Source: Pseudomonadota bacterium (GTDB taxonomy: Bacteria > Pseudomonadota > Gammaproteobacteria > Steroidobacterales > Steroidobacteraceae). From it: 64,000 nucleotides of DNA. Position 1 is the stretch's first letter; each line of letters starts with the position of its first letter. A program made the translations under genes and the position numbers. Positions 44,563-53,303 of this stretch are shown one piece after another. Location of the stretch: contig JAEWAF010000072.1 in NCBI GenBank assembly GCA_023391815.1, forward strand, positions 1 to 64,000, read 5' to 3'. A model generated the notes under the pieces. That model was not told where the DNA came from and did no database searches. It saw nothing but the letters and a program-made list of their open reading frames with translations.

Positions 44563-44703
44563 GGTCGCGGCCCTCGCTGCGACATTTCAGCAAAATGAAA
44601 TGAGTCGCTATCGAGACAAATGAAACGGATCGCGAAGATATCTGATTCGCTGACCGATGGTCGATGACAACGTTGCAAGCCGGGCCGCGCAGCTTCGACA
44701 CAA

Positions 44704-44719
44704 TTAGCCCTAGGGCCAA
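44704..44719. promoter_or_regulatory. Palindromic box, site 1 of 8
   Basis: TTAGCCCTAGGGCCAA lies between the divergent MASE1-kinase (minus) and HisKA_2-kinase (plus) genes. On the minus strand it reads TTGGCCCTAGGGCTAATTG, with the AATTG extension shared with sites 7 and 8. The centre is about 117 bases before the plus-strand ATG 44828 and 150 before the minus-strand start. Confidence 0.6.
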
Positions 44720-44827
44720 GATGCAGCGCCGGGCGGAAACGATTTAATCGCGCCTCTCCCATGCTTCAGCGACGTGCGCCAACCAACGTGCGCCGACTCA
44801 TCTTGTCTTCAGGAGGTGCGGATCACC

Positions 44828-45985
44828 ATGCAAGCGCCACTGGCTCGGGCTCCTCTTTCCCTGGTCCGCCGCGACAGCGGCCGCGATATGCTTCCGGATG
44901 AAGAGGCAGGTCATCACATGGCCGACATATCGTTATCTCCCGACTCGAGCGTCATCGAGCACGCTTTCGAGAACAGTCACGACTGCATCGCAGTGGTCGA
45001 TATGCAGGGCATGATCGTGTACATGAACCTGCCCGGCTCGTATCTGATGGGCCTCGATCGCCGCCCGCCCGAACAACGCGTGTCGTGGTCCGAGCTGTGG
45101 TCGCCGGAGAATCACGACCTCGCCGAGTACAGCATCGATGAGGCCCGCTCCGGACATCAGTGCCGCTTCATGGCGTGCCGGCCCACCGCCAGCGGCTTGC
45201 CACGCTGGTGGGACATCGCCGCCAATCCCATCTTCGACGCGCGCGGCGTGCCATCACAAATGTTCTGTGTGTGTCGCGACGTGACCGAAATGAAGCAGCT
45301 CGAGCGCTCGTTGCAGCAGGAAATCGCCTCCAAGGAATTGCTCATGGTCGAGGCCAGCCACCGGGTCAAGAATCATCTGGCGGGCATCGCCGGCGCATTG
45401 GGCTTGCAGGCCCGTTACAGCGGCGATGAAACGGTGCGCGCCTCGTTGCAACAAGCGCAGTCCAGAGTTCAGGCGGTGGCGTGCATTCATCGCCTACTCC
45501 AGCATGGCCGCGGCAACGAGCGCCTGGAGCTGTGTCCGTCGATCACCGAAATCGCCCGCGAAGCCATTGCAGCCTTGGGCGCGGAAGATCATATTGCCGT
45601 GACGATTTCCTGTCCGCAGGGACTGACCTTGGCGACGGACCGCGGCGTGGCGCTGTTGCTGATGACGACCGAGTTGCTCACCAATTCCCTGAAGCACGCC
45701 CATGCGACGGGCGACAAAGGTTCGGTGCGCATCACGGTCAGCGGCTCGCAGCGCCAGCTGATGTTACAGGTCGACGACGACGGTCGAGGCTTGCCAGTCA
45801 ATTTCGATCCGCGCGCCGGCACCGGTCTGGGGATGCGAATAGTTCAAGGCCTGATCGCGCAACTGGGCGGCGAACTGCAGATCGAAGCACAGTCGCCGGG
45901 GGCGCACTTTCGCGTGCGCGTGCCCAGAGACACACCGAGAGACCTGGCCAAGAGCCTGCCCGCCGACCTGACCCGCGTGATTTGA
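44828..45985 (+). CDS. PAS sensor histidine kinase, HisKA_2 type
   Basis: 385-residue soluble kinase; ATG 44828 is preferred because AGGAGGTG lies upstream, although the spacing is longish (eleven bases). A PAS domain (about 40-160, CIAVVDMQGMIVYMNLPGSY, ending in CVCRDVTEMKQLER) is followed by HisKA_2 with the phospho-His in MVEASHRVKNHLAGIAGALG and a HATPase-like domain (LLTNSLKHAH, VDDDGRGLP, GTGLGMRIVQGL). HisKA_2 kinases often act on stress-type or general-stress receivers. The next kinase gene starts 34 bases later, so these two are in one operon, and neither carries a receiver. Confidence 0.9.
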   Translation: MQAPLARAPLSLVRRDSGRDMLPDEEAGHHMADISLSPDSSVIEHAFENSHDCIAVVDMQGMIVYMNLPGSYLMGLDRRPPEQRVSWSELWSPENHDLAEYSIDEARSGHQCRFMACRPTASGLPRWWDIAANPIFDARGVPSQMFCVCRDVTEMKQLERSLQQEIASKELLMVEASHRVKNHLAGIAGALGLQARYSGDETVRASLQQAQSRVQAVACIHRLLQHGRGNERLELCPSITEIAREAIAALGAEDHIAVTISCPQGLTLATDRGVALLLMTTELLTNSLKHAHATGDKGSVRITVSGSQRQLMLQVDDDGRGLPVNFDPRAGTGLGMRIVQGLIAQLGGELQIEAQSPGAHFRVRVPRDTPRDLAKSLPADLTRVI

Positions 45986-46019
45986 TCTGTTGGCGACGCC
46001 GTCCGAGGGGAGACTACCG

Positions 46020-48482
46020 TTGACCAGGATCGCGACGTGGACCTCGAGCCACGCAGGCTCCGCTGCATCGGGGGGCGACTCGGCGGCGATCCTCGGGCCT
46101 TTGTGCGGCCTGCTCTATTACCTGGCAGCGAGCCTGGAACTGACGCTGCGCGGAGCGGATGGCGTGCCCGTGTTGTCCCCGCAACACGGCGTGCTGGTCG
46201 CGCTCTTCATGCTGACCCGTTACGAACGTTGGTGGATATTCGCCGCCGCCGTCGTTCCCGCTCACCTCGCCGCGTATTGGAATACCGGCCTGCCGCTGTC
46301 ACAGCTTGCCTGGCAAGGTCTGTTCAGTCTCGGCCTTGCCACCGGTATCAGCCTGGCGCTGCGGCGCTCGCTCGGCGAACGCAATCCCTTCGACGACCTG
46401 AACGAGTTCGCTGCGTACGTTCTGATCGCGGTGATCGCGGGGCCGGCGCTGTTGACCCTGGCAAGCCCGAGCGTGGTGCTCCCGGCGCTGGCCGGCAATC
46501 GCGATCTGGCGCTGGCTGAGTGGCAGACCGAAGCCGTCGCGAGCGCGCTCGCGATTCTGACTTGGTCGTCGTGGATCTATCTGGCGTTGCTGCCGCAACC
46601 CGGCTGGCTGCAACGACGCACGCCAAGTGAATATGCCGAGGCCCTGGCGATCGCGGCCGCGCTGCTGGTTTGTTTCCATCTGATGTTCATCAGCGACGCC
46701 CAGCATCACGCGGCGTTGTACCTGCTGTTCATTCCCCTGCTCTGGCAAGCGGTGCGCTTCGGTATCGACGCGGCCGCGATGGCCGCCATGCTCATCGCCA
46801 CCCTGGCAAGCGCCGCCGAGCGCATTCCCCACAGCGTGCGCATTCGAGAAGCGCCGCAAGCCGCCACCCTCGATCTGCAACTGTTCCTGGTCGTAATGAC
46901 GCTGATCGCGGTCGTGATCGCCATCGTCGTCGAAGAGCGTCGACGAGTAGCGCACGCCGCCTCCGAGAGCGATGCCCGTTATCGCGCCATCGTGGACAGT
47001 CAGACCGATTTCGTGTGTCGCAGCCTGCCCGACACCACGTTGACGTTCGTCAACGCCGCCATGTGCCGATACTTAGCCATGCCCAGAGAGAAAGTGCTGG
47101 GCACCCAATGGCTGCAGTTCGTGCCCACCGCCACGCACGATGAGTTGCGGCAGGCGCTCGAGCGCGCCACACCGGAACATCCAACGTTCATCCTGAAACA
47201 TGCCGTGAGCCTGCCGGACGGCCGCACCGGCTGGCATGAATGGACCAACACTGCGATCTTCGACTCGCAGCAACGCCTGGTCGAGTTTCAAGGCACCGGT
47301 CGTGACATCACCGCACTGGCGCGCGCCGAGCTGGCCCTGCGACAGAAGGACGAGCGGCTCTCGTTCATCGCGCGCGCCGCGTGCGATTTGATTTATGAAT
47401 GGGACATCGTGCGCGGCGAGCTCTGGTCCAGCTCCGGCGACCGAAACGAGGGTGCCCCGAGCGTCCGACAGTTGAGCATCGAGACGTGGGGCAGCTGTAT
47501 TCATCCGGTCGATCGCGAGCGCGTCGCGCGCGATTGCCGGGCCGCCTTGCGAGGCTCGGCGACGACATGGGAAGCCGAGTATCTTTATATCGGCCGCGGC
47601 GGTCCGCCGCGTTGGGTGCGTCACCGCGCGTACATCGTTCGAGACACGACCGGGATGGCGGTGCGAATGATCGGCGCGATCACCGATCGCAGCGACAGCA
47701 AACATCTGGAAGAAGCCAATCGCACGCTCGAGCGGTTCGCGCGCCTCGCGACAGTCGGCCAGATCACCGCGTCCATCGCGCACGAAATCAATCAGCCGCT
47801 GGGCGCGATTCGTTACAACGCCGAAGCCGGATTGTTATTTCTGAATCGCGACAGCTACGACAAGGACGAATTCCAGGAAATCTTCGACGACATCCGGCGG
47901 GACAATCGTCGCGCCAGCGACCTGGTCACCCGGCTGCGCGAGCTGTTGCACGATCATGAGCTGCGGCTCGATCCCATCGACCTGAACGACGTGATTCGCG
48001 ACGTGGTCAAACTGATGCGAGTCGAAGCGAGACAGCGCCACGTGCACCTGGAAGCTCAATGCGCCGAGTTGCCGACCGTGCTCGGCGACTACGGTCGTTT
48101 GCAACAGGTCTTGCTCAACCTGATTCTGAACAGCATGGACGCGATGACCGCCCTGCCCGAGTCGCGCCGATGGATCGCGATCCGGACCGCGCGCTTCGGG
48201 GCCACGCGCATACGAGTGGAAGTCGCGGACCGAGGTTGCGGCATCGACCCGGCGACCCTGCCGAAAATCTTCGAATCTTTTTTCACCAGCAAGGCGCAGG
48301 GCATGGGGCTGGGCCTGGCCATCGCCCGCTCCATCGTCGAGGCACACGGCGGACGGATCTGGGCGGAAAACAACGCGGACGGCATCGGCGCCACGCTGAC
48401 CTTCGAGATCGACAGTCTCGGCTCCAAGGTCATGCTGTCGGCCCGCGACAACACCGACCGCTACGGCGCGCGACTGAACTGA
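46020..48482 (+). CDS. MASE1-PAS-PAS histidine kinase
   Basis: 820 residues from TTG 46020, chosen because GAGGGGAG ends seven bases upstream. A MASE1 membrane sensor (about 25-310) with helices such as GLLYYLAASLELTLR and LLWQAVRFGIDAAAMAAMLI is followed by a PAS domain (about 325-455), a second PAS/PAC (about 460-575, VRHRAYIVRDTTGMAVRMIG) and the kinase core. Phospho-His is in SIAHEINQPLGAIRYNAEAG; HATPase has NLILNSMDAM, DRGCGID and GMGLGLAIARSI. The HisKA pattern HEINQPL is shared with the kinases at 42883 and, altered, at 49223. Sensor class suggests an internal or membrane redox/oxygen cue; not proven. Confidence 0.92.
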   Translation: MTRIATWTSSHAGSAASGGDSAAILGPLCGLLYYLAASLELTLRGADGVPVLSPQHGVLVALFMLTRYERWWIFAAAVVPAHLAAYWNTGLPLSQLAWQGLFSLGLATGISLALRRSLGERNPFDDLNEFAAYVLIAVIAGPALLTLASPSVVLPALAGNRDLALAEWQTEAVASALAILTWSSWIYLALLPQPGWLQRRTPSEYAEALAIAAALLVCFHLMFISDAQHHAALYLLFIPLLWQAVRFGIDAAAMAAMLIATLASAAERIPHSVRIREAPQAATLDLQLFLVVMTLIAVVIAIVVEERRRVAHAASESDARYRAIVDSQTDFVCRSLPDTTLTFVNAAMCRYLAMPREKVLGTQWLQFVPTATHDELRQALERATPEHPTFILKHAVSLPDGRTGWHEWTNTAIFDSQQRLVEFQGTGRDITALARAELALRQKDERLSFIARAACDLIYEWDIVRGELWSSSGDRNEGAPSVRQLSIETWGSCIHPVDRERVARDCRAALRGSATTWEAEYLYIGRGGPPRWVRHRAYIVRDTTGMAVRMIGAITDRSDSKHLEEANRTLERFARLATVGQITASIAHEINQPLGAIRYNAEAGLLFLNRDSYDKDEFQEIFDDIRRDNRRASDLVTRLRELLHDHELRLDPIDLNDVIRDVVKLMRVEARQRHVHLEAQCAELPTVLGDYGRLQQVLLNLILNSMDAMTALPESRRWIAIRTARFGATRIRVEVADRGCGIDPATLPKIFESFFTSKAQGMGLGLAIARSIVEAHGGRIWAENNADGIGATLTFEIDSLGSKVMLSARDNTDRYGARLN

Positions 48483-48661
48483 TCTCACATAATCACAACG
48501 TACTTCCGGTATTTTCCGCGCGCCAGGCGCTAGCTTATTGCGGCAAGTCGCGATAACGAGTACATCCAGTTTTGAAACACTGCCGCAGGTCGACCCTGTC
48601 GCGATGAAATCAGAACGACACGTTCCGGGGGTGTACCGAAGATGAACGGGCCGAAGCACAG

Positions 48662-49024
48662 ATGAGCGTGGTGCTCCTGATCGACGACGATCGGCGGATT
48701 CGCACCAGCCTCGGTCGGCTGCTCCGCGTGCTGTCCTATGACGTCGTCGAAGCCGCCGATTGGGACATGGCCCTCGAGCTCACCGCGGGTGCCCGGCCCG
48801 ACGTGGTGCTCACCGATCTGCACATGCCTGAGCACAGCGGCGTCGATATCGCGCGGCTGCTACGCAGCCATCCCGAGTTCGGCAATACTCCCATCATCGC
48901 GCTGACCGCCACCCCGCCCCGCGACGATGAAACCATTTCATTGTTTCATACCATTCTGGAAAAACCGTGCGCGGCCGAAGACCTCGAGCGGGCGCTGACC
49001 GACGCATTACAACGCAGCGGATGA
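48662..49024 (+). CDS. Single-domain response regulator
   Basis: 120-residue receiver without output domain. Acidic pocket in LLIDDDRRIRTSL, phospho-Asp D52 in VVLTDLHMPEHSG, Thr in IALTATP and Lys in ILEKPCAAED are all present, so it should be phosphorylatable. It follows the MASE1-PAS kinase by 179 bases, which contain no recognised element. It may relay or buffer phosphate among the surrounding kinases that lack receivers. The adjacent 197 bases downstream hold box 2 (49147-49162). Confidence 0.9.
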   Translation: MSVVLLIDDDRRIRTSLGRLLRVLSYDVVEAADWDMALELTAGARPDVVLTDLHMPEHSGVDIARLLRSHPEFGNTPIIALTATPPRDDETISLFHTILEKPCAAEDLERALTDALQRSG

Positions 49025-49146
49025 TGGCACGTTCGCGATAGCGCAGCGGCGCACGTTTCGGTGGTGGGCGTGTACGCATTCACATCACGATTCATCATTG
49101 CGTGAGCCCCGCATCGAATGTAAGCCTCGCCACGCAAGCGCCGCCA

Positions 49147-49162
49147 TGAGCACTAGGGCCAA
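49147..49162. promoter_or_regulatory. Palindromic box, site 2 of 8
   Basis: TGAGCACTAGGGCCAA, matching the consensus at 14 of 16 positions. Its centre is 68 bases upstream of the ATG of the kinase gene at 49223, the same distance seen for sites 4, 5, 7 and 8. Confidence 0.55.
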
Positions 49163-49222
49163 TGCGAACGGCCTGCTTTACCTGTTACGAAAGCTATCCG
49201 CGATCCACGAGCCCGCTCACAA

Positions 49223-50095
49223 ATGTTCTCCGATGCGGACAGGTATTTCGCGATTCTGCTGATCGTGCAGATCGCCATCCTCATCGTGCTCGGTGTGCAG
49301 ACTTATCTGCGACACCGCGCCGCGCGCACCAAAGCGCGCCGAGACTATAACGAGGTCGCACAGGTCGCCCGGCTCGCGCTCGCCTCGGAGATCACCGCAT
49401 CGGTCGCACACAAAGTCACGCAACCGCTCAGCTCGATCCTCGCCGATATCGACACCGCGCAGTTGCTCTTGAGCCGCAAGGAGCCGGATCTGGCCGCCGT
49501 CCGCGACATCCTCGCCGATGTTCGCAGGGAAGATCTGCGCGCCAATCGTTTCGTCGAAGGCATGCGAATGCCACTGCGCAGGCATGAGTTGCACCTGGAA
49601 CGTGTCGATGTGAATGAGCTGACCGCGGAAGTGCTATCGATCGTGCTGCCGGACGCCATGCGTCGGAAAGTCGCGGTTCAGAGCACCCTCGAGCCCGGCC
49701 TGCCTCGCATTGACGCGGACCGCCTGCATCTACAGCAGGTGTTGTTGAATCTGATCGACAACGCGCTCGATGCGTTGGACGATGCGCCGGCCAGGTCGCG
49801 TTACTTACAGGTCATCACCGAGTCGCAGGACGAGCAGAACGTCAGAATCGCCGTGCTCGACAATGGCCCGGGCATCGACGCCGCCCGGGCCGAGCGGATG
49901 TTCGATTCGTTCTTCACGACCAAGAGCGATCGGCTCGGCCTGGGCCTGTCGATGGCGCGCGCCATCGTGCACATGCATGGCGGAGAGATCTGGATGGAGC
50001 ATCGCCCGTCGGGCGGCTCGGCGTTCATTTTCACCGTCCCCATCTCGCAGAAGACCGAGCCACCCTCGCACCGACCGCGTGCGGTCACGTCTTGA
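49223..50095 (+). CDS. Small membrane histidine kinase with altered H-box
   Basis: 290 residues: one N-terminal membrane helix (about 9-29), a short linker and a kinase core. The H-box reads ASVAHKVTQPLSSILADIDT, placing His63 but with Lys64 where the family has the acidic Glu or Asp next to the phospho-His. The HATPase domain is complete: NLIDNALDALDD, DNGPGID and DRLGLGLSMARAIV. Loss of the acidic neighbour would be expected to impair autokinase or phosphatase chemistry, so the protein may act differently or through dimerisation. No sensor domain beyond the helix. It is preceded by box 2 and no ribosome site is obvious. Confidence 0.88.
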   Translation: MFSDADRYFAILLIVQIAILIVLGVQTYLRHRAARTKARRDYNEVAQVARLALASEITASVAHKVTQPLSSILADIDTAQLLLSRKEPDLAAVRDILADVRREDLRANRFVEGMRMPLRRHELHLERVDVNELTAEVLSIVLPDAMRRKVAVQSTLEPGLPRIDADRLHLQQVLLNLIDNALDALDDAPARSRYLQVITESQDEQNVRIAVLDNGPGIDAARAERMFDSFFTTKSDRLGLGLSMARAIVHMHGGEIWMEHRPSGGSAFIFTVPISQKTEPPSHRPRAVTS

Positions 50096-50183
50096 GCGAG
50101 GACAACTCCATCACGTCCATCCCGACCTGGAGCATGCCGCCCAAAGCGCGACCGGAGCCGCGCCTGGATCCGGGTAGCCTGAC

Positions 50184-50984
50184 TCAATGAGTCGTCTCAG
50201 CCTGCCGACGGCGTTTCTGCGCGTAGTCCTCGATAACTTCCGAGCTCGCGGACTCGGCCCACTCCATGCCGTCGTCCAATTTCTTCGCCGCGGCTTCTCC
50301 CATCTCGGCCACGCCTTCCTTGACCGAGTGGACAGCGTCCTTCGCCGTGTCGGTATCGAATCCTTCGCGCAGGTTTCGTTCCATCGCGCGCTGAAATTCG
50401 CCGGCGACTCTCGAGCCGAACTCGCCTAATGCCTTGCGCTCGCGAATGCCCCAGATCAGCAGCGCGCCACCGGCGCAACCGGCAAGCACACGCCCGGCCG
50501 TACTCCAGCCGCCGCGTCCGCTCGCCGACCTGAACATACGTCCGCTATCGATGGCGTATTCGCCATCGCCGTGCTGCTGGCCCAGGCGATCGGTGAGAAT
50601 GAACACACCCGCCAGGCGACGCACTTCATCGAGCAGACGCTGATGTTCGTGCGCCCGCACCTGGCCGCGAAGAATGACATGTCCGTGATCGACCGCCACG
50701 TCGATGGATTCCGGATGGGACACCGAGTTGCGGACAGCCTCGCACACCGCTTTGCTGACAGCGCGATCCGGTTTCAAACGGAACGCAGCTTTCGACCGCG
50801 ACGCGAAGGAACGTTCCGGCACCTCTCGCCGCAGATCTCGCGTGCTCCGGTTGATCTGTCGCGCGGCACGCCTGACTCGGTCCTGCAGCAGCACCCGACG
50901 TTCTCGTCCATTCATCGGGTCGAGGAAATACACGGCGGCGGCGGACACCGCGGCGCCGACGAGCGATCGTGCCAGAGAGTTCAT
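50184..50984 (-). CDS. BON-domain protein with N-terminal membrane anchor
   Basis: 266 residues; ATG 50984 follows AAGGAG seven bases upstream. N-terminal hydrophobic segment (about 3-20, ARSLVGAAVSAAAVYFLDP) anchors it, then a basic linker (DPMNGRERRVLLQDRVRRAA) and a BON domain (about 75-140, with VRNSVSHPESIDVAVDHGHV and LRGQVRAHEHQRLLDEVRRL). A second hydrophobic segment (about 170-185) and a helical amphipathic tail (DTAKDAVHSVKEGVAEMGEA) follow. BON proteins bind phospholipid or peptidoglycan and help withstand envelope stress. Similar proteins occur in low-oxygen/stress islands. Box 3 lies 95 bases upstream of the start. Confidence 0.85.
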   Translation of the reverse strand: MNSLARSLVGAAVSAAAVYFLDPMNGRERRVLLQDRVRRAARQINRSTRDLRREVPERSFASRSKAAFRLKPDRAVSKAVCEAVRNSVSHPESIDVAVDHGHVILRGQVRAHEHQRLLDEVRRLAGVFILTDRLGQQHGDGEYAIDSGRMFRSASGRGGWSTAGRVLAGCAGGALLIWGIRERKALGEFGSRVAGEFQRAMERNLREGFDTDTAKDAVHSVKEGVAEMGEAAAKKLDDGMEWAESASSEVIEDYAQKRRRQAETTH

Positions 50985-51071
50985 AGAGTGCTCCTTAGAA
51001 CGTAAAGTGCCGCGCCCGCAACGCGCTGCGGCTGCCGATTCGATGCTACCCGGCCGATCCGCGCAGGTAAG

Positions 51072-51087
51072 ATGGACCAAGGGCTAA
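51072..51087. promoter_or_regulatory. Palindromic box, site 3 of 8
   Basis: ATGGACCAAGGGCTAA (minus strand TTAGCCCTTGGTCCAT). It lies upstream of the BON gene (centre 95 bases from its ATG) and overlaps the last codon of the GH63-like gene, whose stop is at 51084. The right half is exact; the left end has one mismatch. Confidence 0.5.
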
Positions 51088-53225
51088 CGTCGAGTGAGAC
51101 GCAGATTCAGCACTTGTGCCTTGGCATCGCGAGCGCCCGCACGCTCGATCGGAGTGCGTGGCTCGACATCGTCTTCGAAAGGCGAGTAGTTCCACGACGC
51201 ACAGATCATCGCGGCGACCCGGCCGGCCCATCCCGTACGCTGACCGGTGCTCGCGGCCCCTCTCATATAAACGTATTCGCAGAACTCCATCAGCCTGGCC
51301 CGATTCACCGCCGCGACGCGCGCGACCACATGTTGTTGAACGATCCATTGACACAGCTCGGACGGAGTCATGACCGAGCCCGCGGCCTGACATCGGATGC
51401 GAATCGCGGAACCATAGAGCGCTTCGATTTGTAACAAGGCGCGGATCAGCAGCATCCCGGCGGGCAGCGTGTAGCAGGCGGGGTTGCTCGGCCCTCCAAA
51501 CAAACGCTCCAGCAGACTGCGCAGATGATCGAGCTTGCAGATCCGGTCCGCATGCTCCTGATGAACGAAACGCACTTGCTCGCAGAAAGCCGGCAGACCG
51601 GCGAGAGTGGCGGCCCGGAACGCCACCGCGCCGCTCACGGCCAGCAAGCCCAGCGCAGACAGCACCTGAAACTGCATACGATCGCTGATGATCAGCCGGA
51701 AGCCCGGATCGTCATCGAGCTCTTCGTTCTCTCGATCGAGCGTCGACGCCTCGCAATCCAACGCGGCGATGGCGGCGATCAAGGACACGTAACATTCGAT
51801 CGCGCGCTGCTCGTAGCGCACGTCGTGAGTCGCCAGCTCCAACGACATCTCTAGCATGCTTTGCGCGCGTATCGCCGCCCATCCGCCCCCCGCCGTCTGC
51901 GACGACAACGCTTCGAAGTTCTCGATCAGGTCGCTGCGCGCATCCTTCGGTCGACGTGGCCGCTGCAATCGATACATCAACAGCGCCGCCCACGGTTTCA
52001 GCGCCTGCCACTCATGATGGATGGCACTCACTTTGCCGCTACGATTCTTCAGCTCGCCCTTCACCAGCAAGCGCAGCTGATGAGCCGCGAGGTCCGCATC
52101 GACACAGGCCAGCGCGAGGGTGTGCAACAACCACGCGGGCGATTCCAAATGAGGACACTCACGCTTGTGAGGCGGCGCGACCACTTGCGCGACTTTCAAG
52201 CGAAACGCCGCCGGCTCGTGCACTTCACCCGCGGCCGAGCTCGTGCGTCGGTCGTAGAGCCAGCCGGTCACGGCCGACACCCAGACCGCTTTGTTCCACA
52301 GCATGTTGCAAAAGGCGCGTCGCACGTCGAACGCCGCGGCCGGGCTGTCGCATGCGTAAGTGATCACGGAAAAGAACTCGTTCGCATCGTGGCGATGTTG
52401 TTTCAAGCTCGCGAACAGCTTGTCGAGCGATGGCTTGCCGACGGCCGGCAGCGACGAGGTCAATAGCATACGAACGCGCTGAACGGCTCGTGGCGCGAGG
52501 ATGACCAGATAGTGAGCAGCCGCTCGCGTGCCGCCACGATGGGGGCCCGCAGGCTGTGTGCAGCCGGTGAACAAGAACGCGCCGGCCAACTCGCAATGCA
52601 GGTAGTAGGCACCCAATTCCGGGTGGCGTGCGATCAGACACGGCACATCGACGCGACCGACCGCGCGCTCGATGACAATCCGTGGATCGACGAGCGCACC
52701 GGCGTCCTGCCGAAACCACAACTGCGGCAACACCTGCAGCGTCGCGATCTCACTGCCGGTGTTCTTGATCTCGAGCTGGATCAGGATCTCCTCCGGACCC
52801 GCTTTGGCGTACTCGACCGTGAGGTCGAAGCACGCCGCCTCACGATGAGCCACTGGCCGCGCTCGCTCACGATATCTGTAATGCGCACGCAGATAAGAAT
52901 GCGTCGGCAGATTGTCCGCCTGAGTGCAACGTCTGGAGACCTGCACGGGTATGGCGAGCGGACGTTCCTTCAGAGTGTCGTCACCGCCGCTGCGAATGGC
53001 GATTGCGAAACACAGTCGCATCTGCTCGTCGCAGATGCCAACCGGCCCGTCATCGCTGGATTCGTAAGCCCACGAGCGCAGTTGACCGGATACGACCGGT
53101 GGCGCTTCGTTGCCGGAGCGCGCCCGAGTCCCGGGGCGCGCGCTATCACGCAGGTACGGACCCCATTTGCGCCATGGCACGCCTCGTTCGTTGGCCTCGC
53201 GCAGGCGGCCATGCTCTGCGGTCAT
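51084..53225 (-). CDS. GH63/MGH1-like protein, catalytically degenerate
   Basis: 713 residues; GGGAGAG precedes ATG 53225 at good spacing. The N-terminal half matches the bacterial glucosidase (GH63-like) family pattern: RLREANERGVPWRKWGPYL, LRLCFAIAI-like core, THSYLRAHYRYRERARP, FDLTVEYAKAGPEEILIQLE and TLQVLPQLWFR. The C-terminal end also matches (FGGPSNPACYTLPAGMLLIR and TGQRTGWAGRVAAMI). Family members are about 870-900 residues, so 150-190 residues are missing, in the catalytic barrel region. The motif W-E-Y-P-W-Y-A-A-W-D with the general-acid Asp appears instead as HLESPAWLLHTLAL, with Thr at the Asp position. The frame is intact over 713 codons, so this is a maintained pseudoenzyme or a domain reused for binding, not decaying sequence. 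Box 4 is upstream. Confidence 0.7.
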   Translation of the reverse strand: MTAEHGRLREANERGVPWRKWGPYLRDSARPGTRARSGNEAPPVVSGQLRSWAYESSDDGPVGICDEQMRLCFAIAIRSGGDDTLKERPLAIPVQVSRRCTQADNLPTHSYLRAHYRYRERARPVAHREAACFDLTVEYAKAGPEEILIQLEIKNTGSEIATLQVLPQLWFRQDAGALVDPRIVIERAVGRVDVPCLIARHPELGAYYLHCELAGAFLFTGCTQPAGPHRGGTRAAAHYLVILAPRAVQRVRMLLTSSLPAVGKPSLDKLFASLKQHRHDANEFFSVITYACDSPAAAFDVRRAFCNMLWNKAVWVSAVTGWLYDRRTSSAAGEVHEPAAFRLKVAQVVAPPHKRECPHLESPAWLLHTLALACVDADLAAHQLRLLVKGELKNRSGKVSAIHHEWQALKPWAALLMYRLQRPRRPKDARSDLIENFEALSSQTAGGGWAAIRAQSMLEMSLELATHDVRYEQRAIECYVSLIAAIAALDCEASTLDRENEELDDDPGFRLIISDRMQFQVLSALGLLAVSGAVAFRAATLAGLPAFCEQVRFVHQEHADRICKLDHLRSLLERLFGGPSNPACYTLPAGMLLIRALLQIEALYGSAIRIRCQAAGSVMTPSELCQWIVQQHVVARVAAVNRARLMEFCEYVYMRGAASTGQRTGWAGRVAAMICASWNYSPFEDDVEPRTPIERAGARDAKAQVLNLRLTRR

Positions 53226-53283
53226 CGGTGCTCTCCCGTTGGCTGCGTTGGCGAAGACTGTGGCGATCCCGATGCACCGGCAA

Positions 53284-53299
53284 TTTACCCTTGGTCCAA
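53284..53299. promoter_or_regulatory. Palindromic box, site 4 of 8
   Basis: TTTACCCTTGGTCCAA (minus strand TTGGACCAAGGGTAAATTGC, with the AATTG extension). Its centre is 66 bases upstream of the GH63-like ATG at 53225. It occupies the gap between that gene and the DUF4105 stop. Confidence 0.6.
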
Positions 53300-53303
53300 C
53301 ATC

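Noticed and set aside
44811..44827. String AGGAGGTGCGGATCACC resembling a piece of 16S rRNA 3' end or its complement
   Set aside because: No further rRNA similarity around it; best explained as the Shine-Dalgarno of the HisKA_2 kinase gene plus chance.
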